Below are positions 26,701 through 37,300 of a DNA stretch of 64,000 bases, piece by piece (within the stretch, counting starts at the first letter, position 1; each line of letters opens with the position of its first letter). The notes beneath the pieces were generated by a model. It was given only the letters and a program-made list of their open reading frames with translations. It did not search any database and was not told the DNA's origin. The position numbers and the translations under genes were made by a program. The stretch comes from Pachypanchax playfairii (Eukaryota > Chordata > Actinopteri > Cyprinodontiformes > Aplocheilidae), in contig SSNP01000107.1 in assembly GCA_006937955.1 (NCBI GenBank), positions 522,307 through 586,306 of the forward strand. Direction: 5' to 3'.

Positions 26701-28969
26701 GTGTGAGCGCTCAGAGTTTATATCGTGAATGACTCTCAGCCACATCAAGTTTAAGCTCAATAGCTGTAAAATTGACTTAATTATTACCATTTGGGGGGTT
26801 TGCTAAGGTTAAAGTGCAACTAACCCCCAAATGAACTTTTTTTTGCTGATAAACTCTATAAATGAATGTTTCATAGTCCTGTCTACATTTCTGGGTCTTG
26901 CTTTTAGCATTTTTGCACTTTTTTATACCAAAAACCATTAGTGGAGCGCCCTCTTCAGGTTTAAAACATTACACTGCACTTTGAATTGGATCAGGCATTG
27001 CTATTGGCTGAGACCTTATTTTCTTTAAACGTGATGTCATGATTCTACCGTTATGGGATATAAAAGAGCTCGGTCTCGGCCACACCTCCGCTCAGTGAGT
27101 GAGTTTGAACAGGAAGTGTATACGACCGTTATCAGAGTTCATTTTAGTGTTTGTGATTGAGTGAAAACATGTTTTTATCACATTACTGAAGAGTTTTCTC
27201 TTCATGCTGAGATACTTTGATTTATACCTTGGACACCTCTCTGAAACATACGTTTGTGCTGACAATGTGCAGCGGTCGCGCGCGCAGCCTGATGAGGCTG
27301 AGTCACAGATATTACATGAGCTAATCAAAATTTAGCTTTTGCTTTAATCAACAACAATATACTACAAAGGGACAGGTCCCATTCTAAGATGCTGAAGTCG
27401 CTGCAGTACAAACCATCGGCTTCAAACGGTAGTACGGTCGTGCGCGCAGCTGCACCTGTTTGCAGAGTCACATGATGTAACTAGAGCTAATAGCGTTGGC
27501 TAACAGTGTACCAGTAGACAAGAGCCTCATTCTATGCCGCCAATCCGCTGCAGGGCGAACTATCGGCTCGAAACGATACGAATCAGAGCTGCTCGTCAGC
27601 ATCCAAATATTCCTCCATTTCACCTGTCCCTCTCTGTTGCGTGTGTCAGTCACAGCACAGAATGCCACGCCTTCTTAGTCCGCCAGCCACTCCCATTTAT
27701 CATGTTATTTTTTAAATCTCAGACTGTATCAGGGGAGGGGGGGTAAATTTTCCTTTAATTAGCTGTGGCAGCCATCTTGGATTGACATGATTTTTACTAA
27801 CACTAACAGTCAAAGGGAAAAACAATATTTTCGGCTTTTGACGGTGAGCGATAAAGTAGTAAAACATTGTCCTGTTGTTTTTAAACCCTCCGCAGTGTCT
27901 GAGGAGAGAAAATAAATTCCAAGTCCTCAGAGTGACGCAAACTGAAATAAATCTAATCTCAGTTTTGCTCAGGAATCAGATTAGATCTGAAACTAACCAG
28001 ACTAACTAACCTGAGATTAACCAGAGTGGCTCCTGTGTGCTCAGAGTTTACAGTAATCTGTTCCACCTGCAGCTTATCAAGTCCTTTCAGTTTGTAAATT
28101 CAAACCGCTGCTCACGTCAAAGGCAGAACAACAACAAGATCCTGTAAAATGTTGGTGAATCTCCAGAAGCTTCAGGTGTTCCTGAGCTCGCTGCTCTGCT
28201 TCGTACACACAGCGAAACATTTACTTCACAGAATTAAATCTGTGAATCACAGATCTGAAGAATTTCTCTCTGAATGAGAGTAGCCGTAAAAAATGACAAC
28301 CGATGCATCTGCTGCAGTGAAAAACAACACGTACAAGAAAAACTTTTAAAAATACATTGTTATTTTGGATTTTTAGTGTTTCATTTCAAACGAGGAAACA
28401 AACTGAGAAACTCACCAGTTTGCACTTTCAGCTCTCCATATGGGAACTAAGACGGAACAGTTTGGATCTCGTCATCTTACTCTTGCAATCTGGAAACTTG
28501 CAAACGCGTTTTAACCATAGAGCGATCCTCAACCGCCCATGTGTAAACAAACCGGCATATGTGAAAGAATATGTCTGCGATTAGATCAGAGACAGTGAAC
28601 AAAATATTCATGTTGTTCAGCTAATATCAGAGTTTATTTTGAAGATATTAGACCAAATCAAGCTAATAATTGGATGGAAAATAGGATCAGATTTTAGAAA
28701 TCCTAGAATTTTCTTTAGTGGAGGATTGAAATGTGCAACTGGTGATTGATTTGTAGTATGAAGCTTCGTAATCTGTGCAAGAACAGAACGTCTGAGCAAT
28801 GCATTTCACCAAATATTAATCTGGGATTAAGTTATTTGAGTGATTGTAGAAGAAAATGTGAGATCTGTACCTTTATCCTGTCCATGCAGGCCTCCATTTT
28901 TAGCTGCTCCACAGCTTTCCTGGCTTGAGAGATGCTGGCTGTGCTGTTGTTGGCGATGCCGTCCTTCAT
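17776..28969 (-). CDS. gng4: G protein subunit gamma 4 (complete, two coding exons)
   Basis: Coding exon 1 runs 28969-28871 (33 codons) and coding exon 2 runs 17904-17776 (42 codons plus TGA), giving 75 aa, the length of human GNG4. The N-terminus carries NNSTASISQARKAVEQLKME, specific to gamma-4 rather than gamma-2. Exon 2 has KAAADLMAYCDAH, DPLIVPVPASENPFREKKFF and the CAAX box CTIL, whose final Leu predicts geranylgeranylation. The protein is an all-helical partner of G-beta, anchoring the beta-gamma dimer at the plasma membrane for GPCR signalling, mainly neuronal in vertebrates. The splice sites are ATAAAG|GTACAG and TTTCAG|GTATCC. The 11-kb intron is unusually large for this region and is filled with mobile elements. 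Confidence 0.97.
17920..19315. repeat. gng4 intron 3' part with LINE/SINE-type tails
   Basis: Two tail-like fragments are visible. Around 18290-18385 'gtgccttgaaatgactttgt' leads to 'ggcgctttataaataaataa', and around 18540-18605 'cagcactttggtcagctgcc' leads to 'tgctctataaataaacttga'. Both are typical 3' ends of fish non-LTR elements. Nothing coding is seen. Confidence 0.5.
19324..20640. mobile_element. TIR DNA element with a later insertion
   Basis: The left end GGGATAATTCAAACATTTGG at 19325 is matched by the right end read in reverse complement (GGGATAATTCAAATATTCTG, from 20638). The left end is preceded by TTAA. This is the layout of a very common fish repeat whose consensus begins AAAGGGATAGTTC. 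Its interior is interrupted by the segment at about 19540-20090. It is non-autonomous and decayed. Confidence 0.6.
19540..20090. mobile_element. candidate CpG-bearing DNA element nested in the TIR element
   Basis: The left edge reads CCTCCTTTCCACCGGATGCG. On the right, the reverse complement carries CCCTTCCCACCAGGAGCG, a similar inverted end. The interior is richer in CpG than its surroundings. The family is not identified and the borders are approximate. Confidence 0.35.
21446..22666 (+). mobile_element. intact Incomer-like (DD36E) Tc1/mariner transposon
   Basis: A 1,221-bp element with perfect 29-bp terminal inverted repeats (21446-21474 and 22638-22666) that begin CACTCACCGGCCACTTTATT. 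The left flank is TA; the right flank is now CA, consistent with a mutated TA target duplication. The whole interior is a 5' leader plus one uninterrupted transposase. It lies in the gng4 intron, antisense to gng4. Confidence 0.93.
21594..22634 (+). CDS. Tc1/mariner transposase, DD36E type
   Basis: A full-length 346-aa frame without stops or shifts. The N-terminal paired-type helix-turn-helix includes the stretch SISETADLLGFSRTTISRV. The catalytic triad is visible as D155 (WSDES), D246 (QQDNAPCH) and E283 (DLNPIEHLWD). The spacing of 36 residues between the second Asp and the Glu marks the DD36E group named Incomer rather than the usual DD34E. Such enzymes cut and paste the element at TA sites in the nucleus. 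Intact residues and perfect ends suggest recent activity, but this cannot be shown from one copy. Confidence 0.93.
   Translation: MGKKGDLSDFERGMVVGARMAGLSISETADLLGFSRTTISRVYREWSEKEKISSELHFCGQKCLVDARGQRRMARLVRADRKATVTQITTRYNQGRQKSISERTVRRTLRQMGYSSRRPHRVPLLSAKNRKLRLQFAQAHRNWTIEDWKNVAWSDESRFLLRHSDGRVRIWCQQHESMDPSCLVSTVQAGGGGVMVWGIFSWHSLGPLVPIEHRYNATAYLSIVADHVHPFMTTMYPTSDGYFQQDNAPCHKAGIISDWFLEHDNEFTVLKWPPQSPDLNPIEHLWDVVEREIRIMDVQPTNLRQLCDAVMSIWTKLSEECFQHLVESMPRRIEAVLKAKGGPTRY
22880..23100. promoter_or_regulatory. gng4: candidate conserved noncoding element in gng4 intron
   Basis: About 220 bp of complex, non-repetitive sequence between two mobile elements. It carries homeodomain-type cores (CTAATTAGCAC near 22970, GCAATTAATGAG near 23004, TTGTAATTAC near 22926) and an octamer-free, GC-balanced context. 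The look is that of a vertebrate developmental enhancer. The claim rests on composition and motif density only. Confidence 0.3.
23124..23360. repeat. widespread teleost interspersed repeat, second copy
   Basis: Degraded copy in the opposite orientation to the one at 1388-1662. It starts with 'gcatggtggagcagttggta' and runs through 'gtgatggacaagagacctgt' to 'cccagtgaccgccgg'. Confidence 0.55.
23370..25390. other. gng4 intron, nothing recognised
   Basis: No exon-like frame and no clear element borders were seen. The sequence is AT-rich with long poly-T and poly-A runs. Confidence 0.4.
25395..25912. mobile_element. hAT-type MITE, copy 3, interrupted
   Basis: Ends TAAGGATGCAAC and GTATCGATGCATCCCTA match the copies at 3258 and 8861. 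Removing the nested element at 25638-25863 leaves roughly 290 bp of MITE. The flanks cttttaaa and ctttcaat may be a decayed 8-bp target duplication. Confidence 0.8.
25638..25863. mobile_element. fold-back hAT MITE nested in copy 3
   Basis: A 226-bp near-palindrome. Each end runs about 80 bp inward from CAGGCATCTCCAACCCTGG with only a few mismatches between arms. Perfect 8-bp target duplications CGATACTG flank it (25630-25637 and 25864-25871), which fixes the borders and shows it jumped into the older MITE. Confidence 0.92.
25920..28865. other. gng4 intron 5' part, possible degraded element
   Basis: The segment from about 26809 (TTAAAGTGCAACTAACCCCC) to about 27759 (plus-strand TTTCCTTTAA) may be a TTAA-flanked insertion with CpG-rich interior, but the two ends pair poorly. 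The rest holds nothing I can name. Confidence 0.3.
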
Positions 28970-28990
28970 GATGCTCCTGGGGGGGGGGGG
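28870..28990 (-). other. gng4: gng4 first coding exon boundary with (C)12 acceptor tract
   Basis: The exon spans 28976-28871 with only 7 nt of 5' UTR before the ATG at 28969. The acceptor on the minus strand is preceded by twelve consecutive C residues (28990-28979), then AG. The donor is AAAG|GTACAG. Confidence 0.75.
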
Positions 28991-29837
28991 TGACACGGTC
29001 AATGAACAATGAATCGCATTAACCTCATAAAGCATCCATCAACTCCTTGGTCATGACTCAACCGCCTCTTGAACAACCTTTTCAAAGGACTCATCGTGTC
29101 TAATCAAGTTTGTTTTGCAGTGAAGAAGCTCCATGTTTAAGTTTTAACCCCCCCCTCCATTAATTTACTTTTAAATCTCCCTCTCTTGACTTTCTCCTCC
29201 AGGATCTGCTGCCATCCTCTAAGACAAAACACAGAATTCAATATTTATCTTTTTTTTAAAATCCCATTTGACTCTGAATTTAATTGTCCCAGTTTGGTAG
29301 CAACACCAGGCTGGAGGCACCAGATGTTTCATAAGAATTTGAGTCGTGAAATGAAGCATTTCAGGAGCTCCTAAACGCATCACCTATGGGTTCATTTCTG
29401 CATCAAGGCGAAAAAACGCACGTGAGGTGACGTTAGGAGTCTGGGGTAAGGAAGGGGGGGGGGGGGTTACATCTGGTCCCGTTCTTGGCTCTGAAACCAG
29501 TTTCTATCTTTTAATCACACCCTCGCAGGAAGCTGTCAGGCCTTTCCTGCAGGTCCGCTTCCATCCCGGGGCTCTTCTGGCCTCCATGTCGCTTTGTCTG
29601 AATGTAACGGTGGTAAATGTTTCATGCAGGTCTGTCAAACACGGAAACCCTTTTTCTAATGAAACACATTATTATCTGTATAACAGAGAGATATGCGGCC
29701 CTAGTTAGACCTGAGAACCACACATGATGTAAAAACAAGGATTTAGCGTGGATTAGAAATAATAAAAAAGATCCACAATCCTCTCCGAGCAGCTCGAATA
29801 TCTGAACATTTTTACGGGCATCAAACCACCGACCTAC

Positions 29838-30240
29838 CTGAAATGTGGCAATGGTTTTCCAATTTGGAGAATTCCGGGTTGACTCCACCCAACACACACA
29901 CATACACACCAGAAGATCTGTCACAGATAAAAAATCAAATGACAAGAGGAAATCCCAGTCCCGCTTCTGGTCCGGACTGAACCCCGTCCGAGAAGATCCG
30001 AAGCGTTTTAATGTCGCCTTAGCGGTTCGCTGCGCGTGAGTCGTGAGTATCCGAGCGCGAGATCCAAGCGGTGAGAACCACGTCTGGACCTGGAGATGTT
30101 CCACATGCAGCAGGGGGGGAACCTCCGTGTGACGATGAGATGAAGTGACTGTGGGGCAGATCGATCAGAGAGAAGCTGCGGAGTTTCCACGGAACAAACT
30201 GGCCCTAAACGCACCAGCGTCGCCTGATCGTCAAATTAGA
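29838..30240 (-). promoter_or_regulatory. gng4: probable gng4 noncoding first exon and promoter
   Basis: On the minus strand TTTCAG|GTAGGT at 29838/29837 is a strong donor with no coding frame upstream, as expected for a 5' UTR exon joining the acceptor at 28977. The sequence from about 29940 to 30210 is CpG-rich compared with its surroundings, fitting a promoter. The transcription start is not resolved. Confidence 0.45.
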
Positions 30241-30339
30241 AACAATTTTTTTTTTCTTGATTTTTTCTGCTTCAGAAGGAACCAGAGGTGCTTCCCCGTT
30301 TCATCAGCATCAGCTTTGACATCACCGGGTCCTCCCCTT

Positions 30340-32369
30340 AACTGATGGTCCACTTCAGAGGAACACACGTCCACTAAAACCCAAATTGTAGTCAAAATTA
30401 ATTTCCCCCTTTTATTCTTTTTTTTCTAATGTGTCGCTTTTGTCTAGAAACTGGATTTCTTTATATTCTAGAAGTCCCTGAACGCACCACTCTACACGCA
30501 AACAAATGGACACAAGATGTTGCAATATTTCTTCAAATATTTATATTTATATTATACTTATATCACCTGGTTTGTTCATGACACACATTCAAATAAACAA
30601 AAACATACAATATTACTACATAATCTGAGTCCTTTATGCCAATGTGCCACAAAAATAACATTTAGGATTAAGATGAATTTAAATTATGCATAGTTTCATT
30701 TATTCACAGGCAAATAAGCACATGATCACATGATTTTTGCGCTGCCAATTGTTGTTTACTTAGATAAAAAAGGACAACTGTTTAAAGGGAGGAGGGTTTG
30801 CACACCTTAAAAAGTTTCATGGAGAAAATAAGCACATGTACATAAAGAAATATGTTTAGTAAACAAACAGTAACACCTGAGTGTTCAGGTAGGTCAAGTA
30901 AGAAAAAGAATCACAGACACAGAAAGGAATGATTTATCAGAAATGTTCCCTTTCCTTATAAACAAATATACACATGAGCTGTAAGACAGTTAATCCTCTC
31001 TGTATTTAACACAAGATTCAACATAAGAACAAAAAAGTGATTTTTTTTTTGTCTGATATTGCTTCTTTGTTTTATTGGAGGTATGAAATCAAATCTCACA
31101 TTAAGACTGCAGTATATTCTTCAATCAAAAGACAAGTGCTTCTGATAATCATTTGACTCATAACAGCCAAAAATAAGTGCAGAGAATTCAGAAGGTTTGT
31201 AAAGAAAACGCAATGAAATGATTTAATCTATAATTGATTCATGTAGAGGATTCTGGAAACCCTCGTCAGTGCAGGAACACCTGACTGCTCTTCAGCTGGA
31301 GTCTGTCGGTCGGGATGTTCTGCTGACATTTATTCATCTTTTAAATTCTTTATATGTTATTAAATCTCTCTGAACTCATTGGACATTTGGTAAAGTGAAG
31401 CAGCAGGTCCAGTAAGTAAAGCCCTGGAGACAGGAGGAGGGACAGATGAGCTGCTTTTGTGTTTCAAATGAGTAAATATCAGTGTTTCTAAATGCATAAA
31501 GACACAAGCAGCCAAGGCGAGTATTAAACATGGAGCTGGTGACAGTAAATGTCATGTACACGTCCACGCAGTCAAGGTCAGCATCATCCTAGCATGCAGG
31601 ACAAAACAACAGGCAGCACAAGGTACAATTCATCCCGTCTCCCCTGCCGTCTCTCTCAAGTCCACAAAGTAAAGCGGGTTCGTGACACTAATGTTCAGAC
31701 TGGAGCGGAGCAGACGGCCTCGCGGGGGGGGCGTCTTCCCAGTGACGAGACGTCATGAGCGGCGATGCTGCAGCGTCAGCAGGACACGCTGGCTGAGCTC
31801 GAGCACAGATCTGTCAGGCGTCGCTCTGCGGGAGGCCTGAGCGCCGGGGGACACGAGAGACGGGCAGCTTCATATATTTAGGTTCTGGATTTGGTCGGAT
31901 GATAGCAGCTTATCAGGAACAGTTAAAACAAACCCAGGCAACAAAAACACAACAGAAGGAATTAAAAAAATAATTAAGACTAACATGAGACACAAAAGTA
32001 CATTTTGTAGAAAATGTTTGTTGCAGCCAAATTCATTCATTCATTCATTCATTCATTCATTCATTCATTCATTCATTCATTCATTCATTCATTCATTCAT
32101 TCATTCATTCATTCATTCATTCATTCAACATTCCACTTGATAATGTTTATAAATATAAATCTATATACATATAATACTTCTTTCAAAGGGATTTCATAAT
32201 GCTGGGAGTGTTAGAGCATCCTCAGCTGGGGATGGCATCATCTGAAGACGGGGGGCTCAGAGAGGTTGAGGCCATGCTGAGACGTCAGTGCATACGGGGG
32301 GGAGGGGGGGTAAGGAGGAGGAGGGGGAGTCCTCTTCTTTAGAATTGGACAGCAGTAAACATCAGACAG
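30340..32369 (-). other. lyst: lyst 3' UTR and intergenic gap to gng4
   Basis: This lies downstream of the lyst stop codon at 32372-32370. Minus-strand AATAAA signals, seen as TTTATT on the plus strand, occur at 31329-31334, 31071-31076 and 30411-30416. Any could end the transcript, leaving only a few hundred bases to the gng4 promoter. Confidence 0.4.
32031..32126. repeat. (ATTC)24 microsatellite
   Basis: Twenty-four uninterrupted ATTC units (96 bp) about 240 bp downstream of the lyst stop codon, probably in the 3' UTR. It produces a false HSFI-repeat reading frame. Confidence 0.98.
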
Positions 32370-34334
32370 TCAACCAGCAGCATAGCTGCTCAGGAAGGAG
32401 TAGAACATCGGCAGCTTCATTCGCTGCTGATCTCGTCGACACCACGCCATCACCGTGCCCTCGCTGTTGGCTGTGTAGAGGTGATGGCCGTCACATGAGT
32501 ACGTTAAACTAAGACAGAAATAATATTATCAGAACCGATAAATGACTTGAAATGTGGCACATAGCAGCATGAAACTGATAACCTGCTGAAATCACCTGAT
32601 GATGGGTTTGTTTGACTTTGGGAAGGTGATTTCTCTGACAGGTTTCAAATCCCACGTGCTCCACAACCTGAGAGGATTTAAAAACAAAAACTCAACAATT
32701 TAAATTATTTAGTTTTTAGGAAAATAATTTTAAACTGTAGAAAAATGCTGCTACCTGACAACACCGTTCTCCAGACCGCCTGCGATGACGTTGACAGACA
32801 TGCCCTCCGGCTGGTTGGAGAACGCCACCGAGCAGATGGTCTCTCTGCAATGGACATGACCAATCAGGTCGCCGTTCACTGTCCACAAGCGAAGGTCGCT
32901 GCCTCCAGCCTCTGCGTAAAGAGAGCAGAATTCAACACATGGACAAAAGACACATCTCTGACTTACTAATGAGATAAAACAAACGCTCACCAGAGTCACA
33001 CACGGTTGCGATGTCACCCGTGGTCTCGCTGGCAGAAACAGCTGTGACAGGACTTTTGTGGCCTGTGAGGCTTTGAACATAACAGAGTCTAAAAAAACAA
33101 GAAAAATAACAGACGAGTCTCAGCAACGTGTTCTCATGTTTATTCCATGTTCCTGACTGACACACGGACCTGTTGAGATCCCAGAGGATGCAGGTTCCAT
33201 CTCTGCTGCTGCTGATGAGGATGCTGTAGGGTTTACAGACAAACAGGCTGGTGACTTCTCCCGTGTGTCCGTACAGGTGAACCTGAGATTCCACCTCCAT
33301 CTCAGATGGCTTTGGAAACAAACATGTTAAAGACATTAAAAATGAGCATGTAACTGCTCAGCATCAGCTTGTTGTGTTTTGTTTAGATTTTTTCTGCAAA
33401 AAAAAAAAAAAAAAAACCTCAGTTATGTAAACAAGATCTTTCTAAAAAGCCCTTCAGACACAGAGGAGAAGGAAACCTCAGGACTGATGTGAGTCTGAAG
33501 GCGTCTCTGAGGACTGGACTCCTGGACCTCCATCCCTCTTATAGACTCAGTGGAAATGCGTTTCAAGGGCAGCTGTGATGTGACTAATGAAGCTGAGCGC
33601 TTCGGCGTGGTGAGGCTGTCTAACAAGGGGGATGGGGAATGGGTGCTCATGTGGAGGCGGAAGGTTAGTGGGGGGGGGTGTTGCCATGGAAACCTACCGT
33701 GGTGCTGGTGAAGCGGTTGCTGTAGGCGGTGATGACTCCACACTTGCTACCTGTAAATAGCTGGCAGCCATCGGGCACCCAGGCACAGCTGGTCACCTGG
33801 AGGGGGGGGTAGAAACAGAAAACTGAAACGTTTGTATATTTTTATAACGTCGATGTCATTTTTGCTACAGTGTGCTCATGATAAGCAGAACTCGACCGAC
33901 TGGGCTGGTGTTTACCTGGTGAAGCTGTGAACACTGAATGAAGTTGATTGGTGGTTCGCTCTGTTTGCTCTTCAGTCTTAATATATTGTCTCCGTAGCCC
34001 CAGCTCAAAATAGCTGACCACTGGATGTCTGTGCTGTGCATGCTACGCACACCTACGAAGCAGAGAACATAAAGTTAATGGAGTCAGCAGAACACTGTGT
34101 AATGACCCCTGAGTTGATCTGAAAATGAGCAGTAGCTCTCGTACCCTGCTCTTTGCTGTAAATCATCATGAGGCAGAAGTTGCAGGACAGACCGCAGATG
34201 GCTCGTGTTGGCAGAGCCAGGAGGGATCCGAACCTCTCCCCATGTGGCTGACTGAAACACACCACCGGGTCTGGAGCAGAGGGGGAACCCACATACTCAC
34301 CCCACTTCAGACCTCTGATCCACGGCAGTGGACT
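32370..34334 (-). other. lyst: lyst exons encoding the C-terminal WD40 repeats
   Basis: Exons 34334-34145, 34052-33916, 33796-33698, 33309-33170, 33088-32991, 32911-32755, 32667-32596 and 32508-32370. Landmarks include CFSQPHGERFGS, LYGHTGEVTSLF, DGTCILWDLNR, LTGHKSPVTAVSAS, LRLWTVNGD, LENGVVRLWSTWD and TANSEGTVMAWCRRDQ. These are WD-type GH...WD units forming the propeller that follows BEACH in this family. Confidence 0.95.
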
Positions 34335-37300
34335 CTGTCAGAAGGGGAAGGAAACTCATCAGGTGAGCAGATTATGTCACATCTTTCTCAGTGATAGAGT
34401 TACGACCACAGCAGAGTCGATTACCGGGCAAATGATTTCTTTAGTCTGTTCTCTTGTTTCTCTGAACGCCAGCTGAACCAGGAGTCCCATGGCTGCCGGC
34501 AGCTCTCCCTCCATGAGTTTGGGTGCCGCCCTGTTGATATGAGAGGCGTTGAAGAGCTGCCTGGGTGTTTGTCCGTATGTTTTAATCATCGTCTCCAGGG
34601 CTCGTCGTTGAACTGGATCTTCTACAGCTGATACATCCATTCCAAAATAAGTCTGTGAAATGCAACACAAAGCCGGTGTGAGCACCAACACATGATTTTC
34701 TATTATTATCAAGCAAACAGTCAGCGGCTGCTTACAGCAGGGTGGAAGACGTTGATGGCCTGGACGGCAGCTTTGCCTTTCTGCTTGAGTCCGAACACCA
34801 AGTCGATCCACTGACACAGAGTCTGGGAGACGTGGTCGGACTCCAGAGCCTGTCGGTGGATCAGGATAAACAGACGGGGGTCGTTGCGAGCCCACGGGGG
34901 TAAATTCACATGATTTACCCTCTCACCGTTCTGACGGACCCCAAAATCAAAACCTGTATGAGCAGAAAAAAAGTGCATATTCACGATAAATTGAAAAACT
35001 CACATTTAGTCCATTTGAGAATATATTTAAAATTACCCTCTCTGTTGACGAGGAATTCTGGGAGGTAGAAAAACTCTGGGATGAGCTCTTTAACGTCCGT
35101 CATGGACTCGTAGGAGGACAGACGCCACGTGGTGTTCATGGAGTGAAACGTCCGGTCCGGGATATCAAAGCTCTGGTCTAAATGAAGCCAAAGAAAATCT
35201 CATTTCAGATTCAATTCGCTGCTTGAAAACGTCTCCTTTCATGACCTTAAACACGACGTCTGCTGAATACATTTGCAGTAACATAAAAAGACGCCTCAGA
35301 AGATCAAAAAGGAGGTACGAATAATTGAAAAACAAACTAATATTAAAAAAAATAATAAGATGAAAGGAAGAGGGTCGCATAGAGGAAACCATCTGAAATC
35401 AGGATGATTCAGTCGTCGTGGTTCGATGTATTTGATACATTCGTAATAAACGTTTGTGTGAAGACAAACATGAGACTGGAATCTGTATCAGAAGTTAAAA
35501 GAATTCCACAATCTTGTGATCAAACACGTGATTTAAAAACAAGCTACTGAACTCCAGCTGTGTGTTTTCACCTGTAACTTCTGACTCACCTTGATAGGCG
35601 AGGAACATCTTGGTGAACGGAGGCATTCGAACCAGGAAGTGGAGGACAGTGCCGCTGTTGGAGTAGTGGGAGCCATAATGGTAAGGCTGGACAGGAGGCA
35701 TGGGGTCATCTTCACGGATACCCTTTTTGTACTCCTCCTCCAGGTACTGCACAAGAAACACACATTTAATGTCTTTATAGTCTTCAAATGCAGCTAAGGG
35801 TACACCCCCACTCTCCCCCTCCTCCCCCCCTTACCCTGTAGTTATCAACATAACGATCCTCTTTTTCTTTTGACTGGACTGCAATGGGTTTGATTAAGTT
35901 CCTGCAAAACAAAATGTAAAAAAGAACAAGAACCACGTTGTGAATTATTTCATTATTTAATGCATTTCCCATCACAGCACAACCGTGACCCCATGCAGAC
36001 CTGTATATGTTTGGGTCCTGCAGGTCTAGAGTCTCACTGGTGTAATCTCGCAGTATGAAGGGGAACACCGGGTACTGCATGAGGTCGTTGAATGAGCGGC
36101 CTGCGTGCTTGTTGAGGTGCGTGAGGTACTCAAAGTTTGTGATTTGCCCGGAGCCCCACAGCTGTGTGAGCGCTGAGATGTTCCCGTGCTCCAGCAGGTT
36201 GGGAAGGTCAGAGGACAGGATGTTGTGGTAGACGTCATCTCGGAACTGAGGTGAGAAACAGAAACCAGAAGATCATCTGCTGTTTGATATTCATCTACAC
36301 TCAACAAGAGAAACATTGTTATCAGCGTTTCAAGTGTCTCGGATGTGATTTTTGATCATTATTTTACTACTTCATATCAATCAACAACACATCTGTTTCC
36401 TGTGGGAAATAACAAGCTGAGTTTAGTTTTCTGATGGATCACGATTGATTTTAGAATCCTGTTTCTCGAGAGCACCTGAACTTTGCAGTTTTGCTCCACT
36501 CTTGAGTTTGTGCCTCACCTTGGTGTTGTCAAAGGCTAACAGCAGGGTCCTGCCGTTGGTGAGGAATATCTCCACAGCATTGTCTCTCAACTGCCACCAT
36601 CGCTTGTGCACCTCCTTGATCTCCTCATACGTCCAGGAGAAGGAGGGAGCCTCAGTCTCCCCATGAAGACTCTACTCAAACACAAATACAGTGTTATGAA
36701 AAAGTATTTTTTGTTTTTGTGCCACTTAAATGTTTCAGATCAGTAACAATAAAACCTGAAAAAATTCAATTTTTAAAGGATTATTTTATTTATGGGTAAA
36801 AAAGTCATACAGACCAAACTATGTGAAAATAATTGCCTATTACTGTATATTCAGTGTTAGTAGTCAAGGAGTGACAGAGTACTTTAGTTTTACCTGGCTG
36901 TCGTGAGCATCAGCAGCGTTATCCTCCACAAAATACATTCCAGATTTTCCTGTGAGGCGACACAGAGTGAGTATAATTTAGTTCACAGACAGTAAGACAA
37001 ACAAAAGCTTCCCTGTGGGGATAAAGAGCAATCATTTGTGTTTGATGGCTTTAAAATAATATCTTGTGTTAATTTTTAATGTCTGGTGCTGATTATATGA
37101 TTGATGGTCATGTCTCACCCAGAAGTAGCTCCCCTGCTGTCTCTCTGGACGGGGCGACACTGGTGCACCGTCTGGTGAACCTGTGGACAGACAGACATTT
37201 CTCATTCTACGTGAGGACAGCAAAGGCATCTCGGCGTAGCCAAAGTTAAAGACGTACCTGATGGACTCGCTAGTAGCTTTGTCTTTAACGGTAGAGGAGA

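Noticed and set aside
26809..27760. A further TTAA-bounded element in the gng4 intron
   Set aside because: The two ends share only a few bases beyond TTAA and no clean duplication or inverted repeat is visible, so it was not listed as a mobile element.
29622..30104. 160-codon minus-strand frame near the gng4 promoter
   Set aside because: No recognisable domain; it runs through the noncoding first exon and its donor. CpG-rich promoters often contain chance frames.
32014..32199. Frame with repeated HSFI units
   Set aside because: Pure translation of the (ATTC)24 microsatellite.
33423..33743. 106-codon minus-strand frame within lyst
   Set aside because: It lies in the intron between exons 33698 and 33309 and overlaps the real exon in another frame. 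Phases of the flanking exons leave no room for it.
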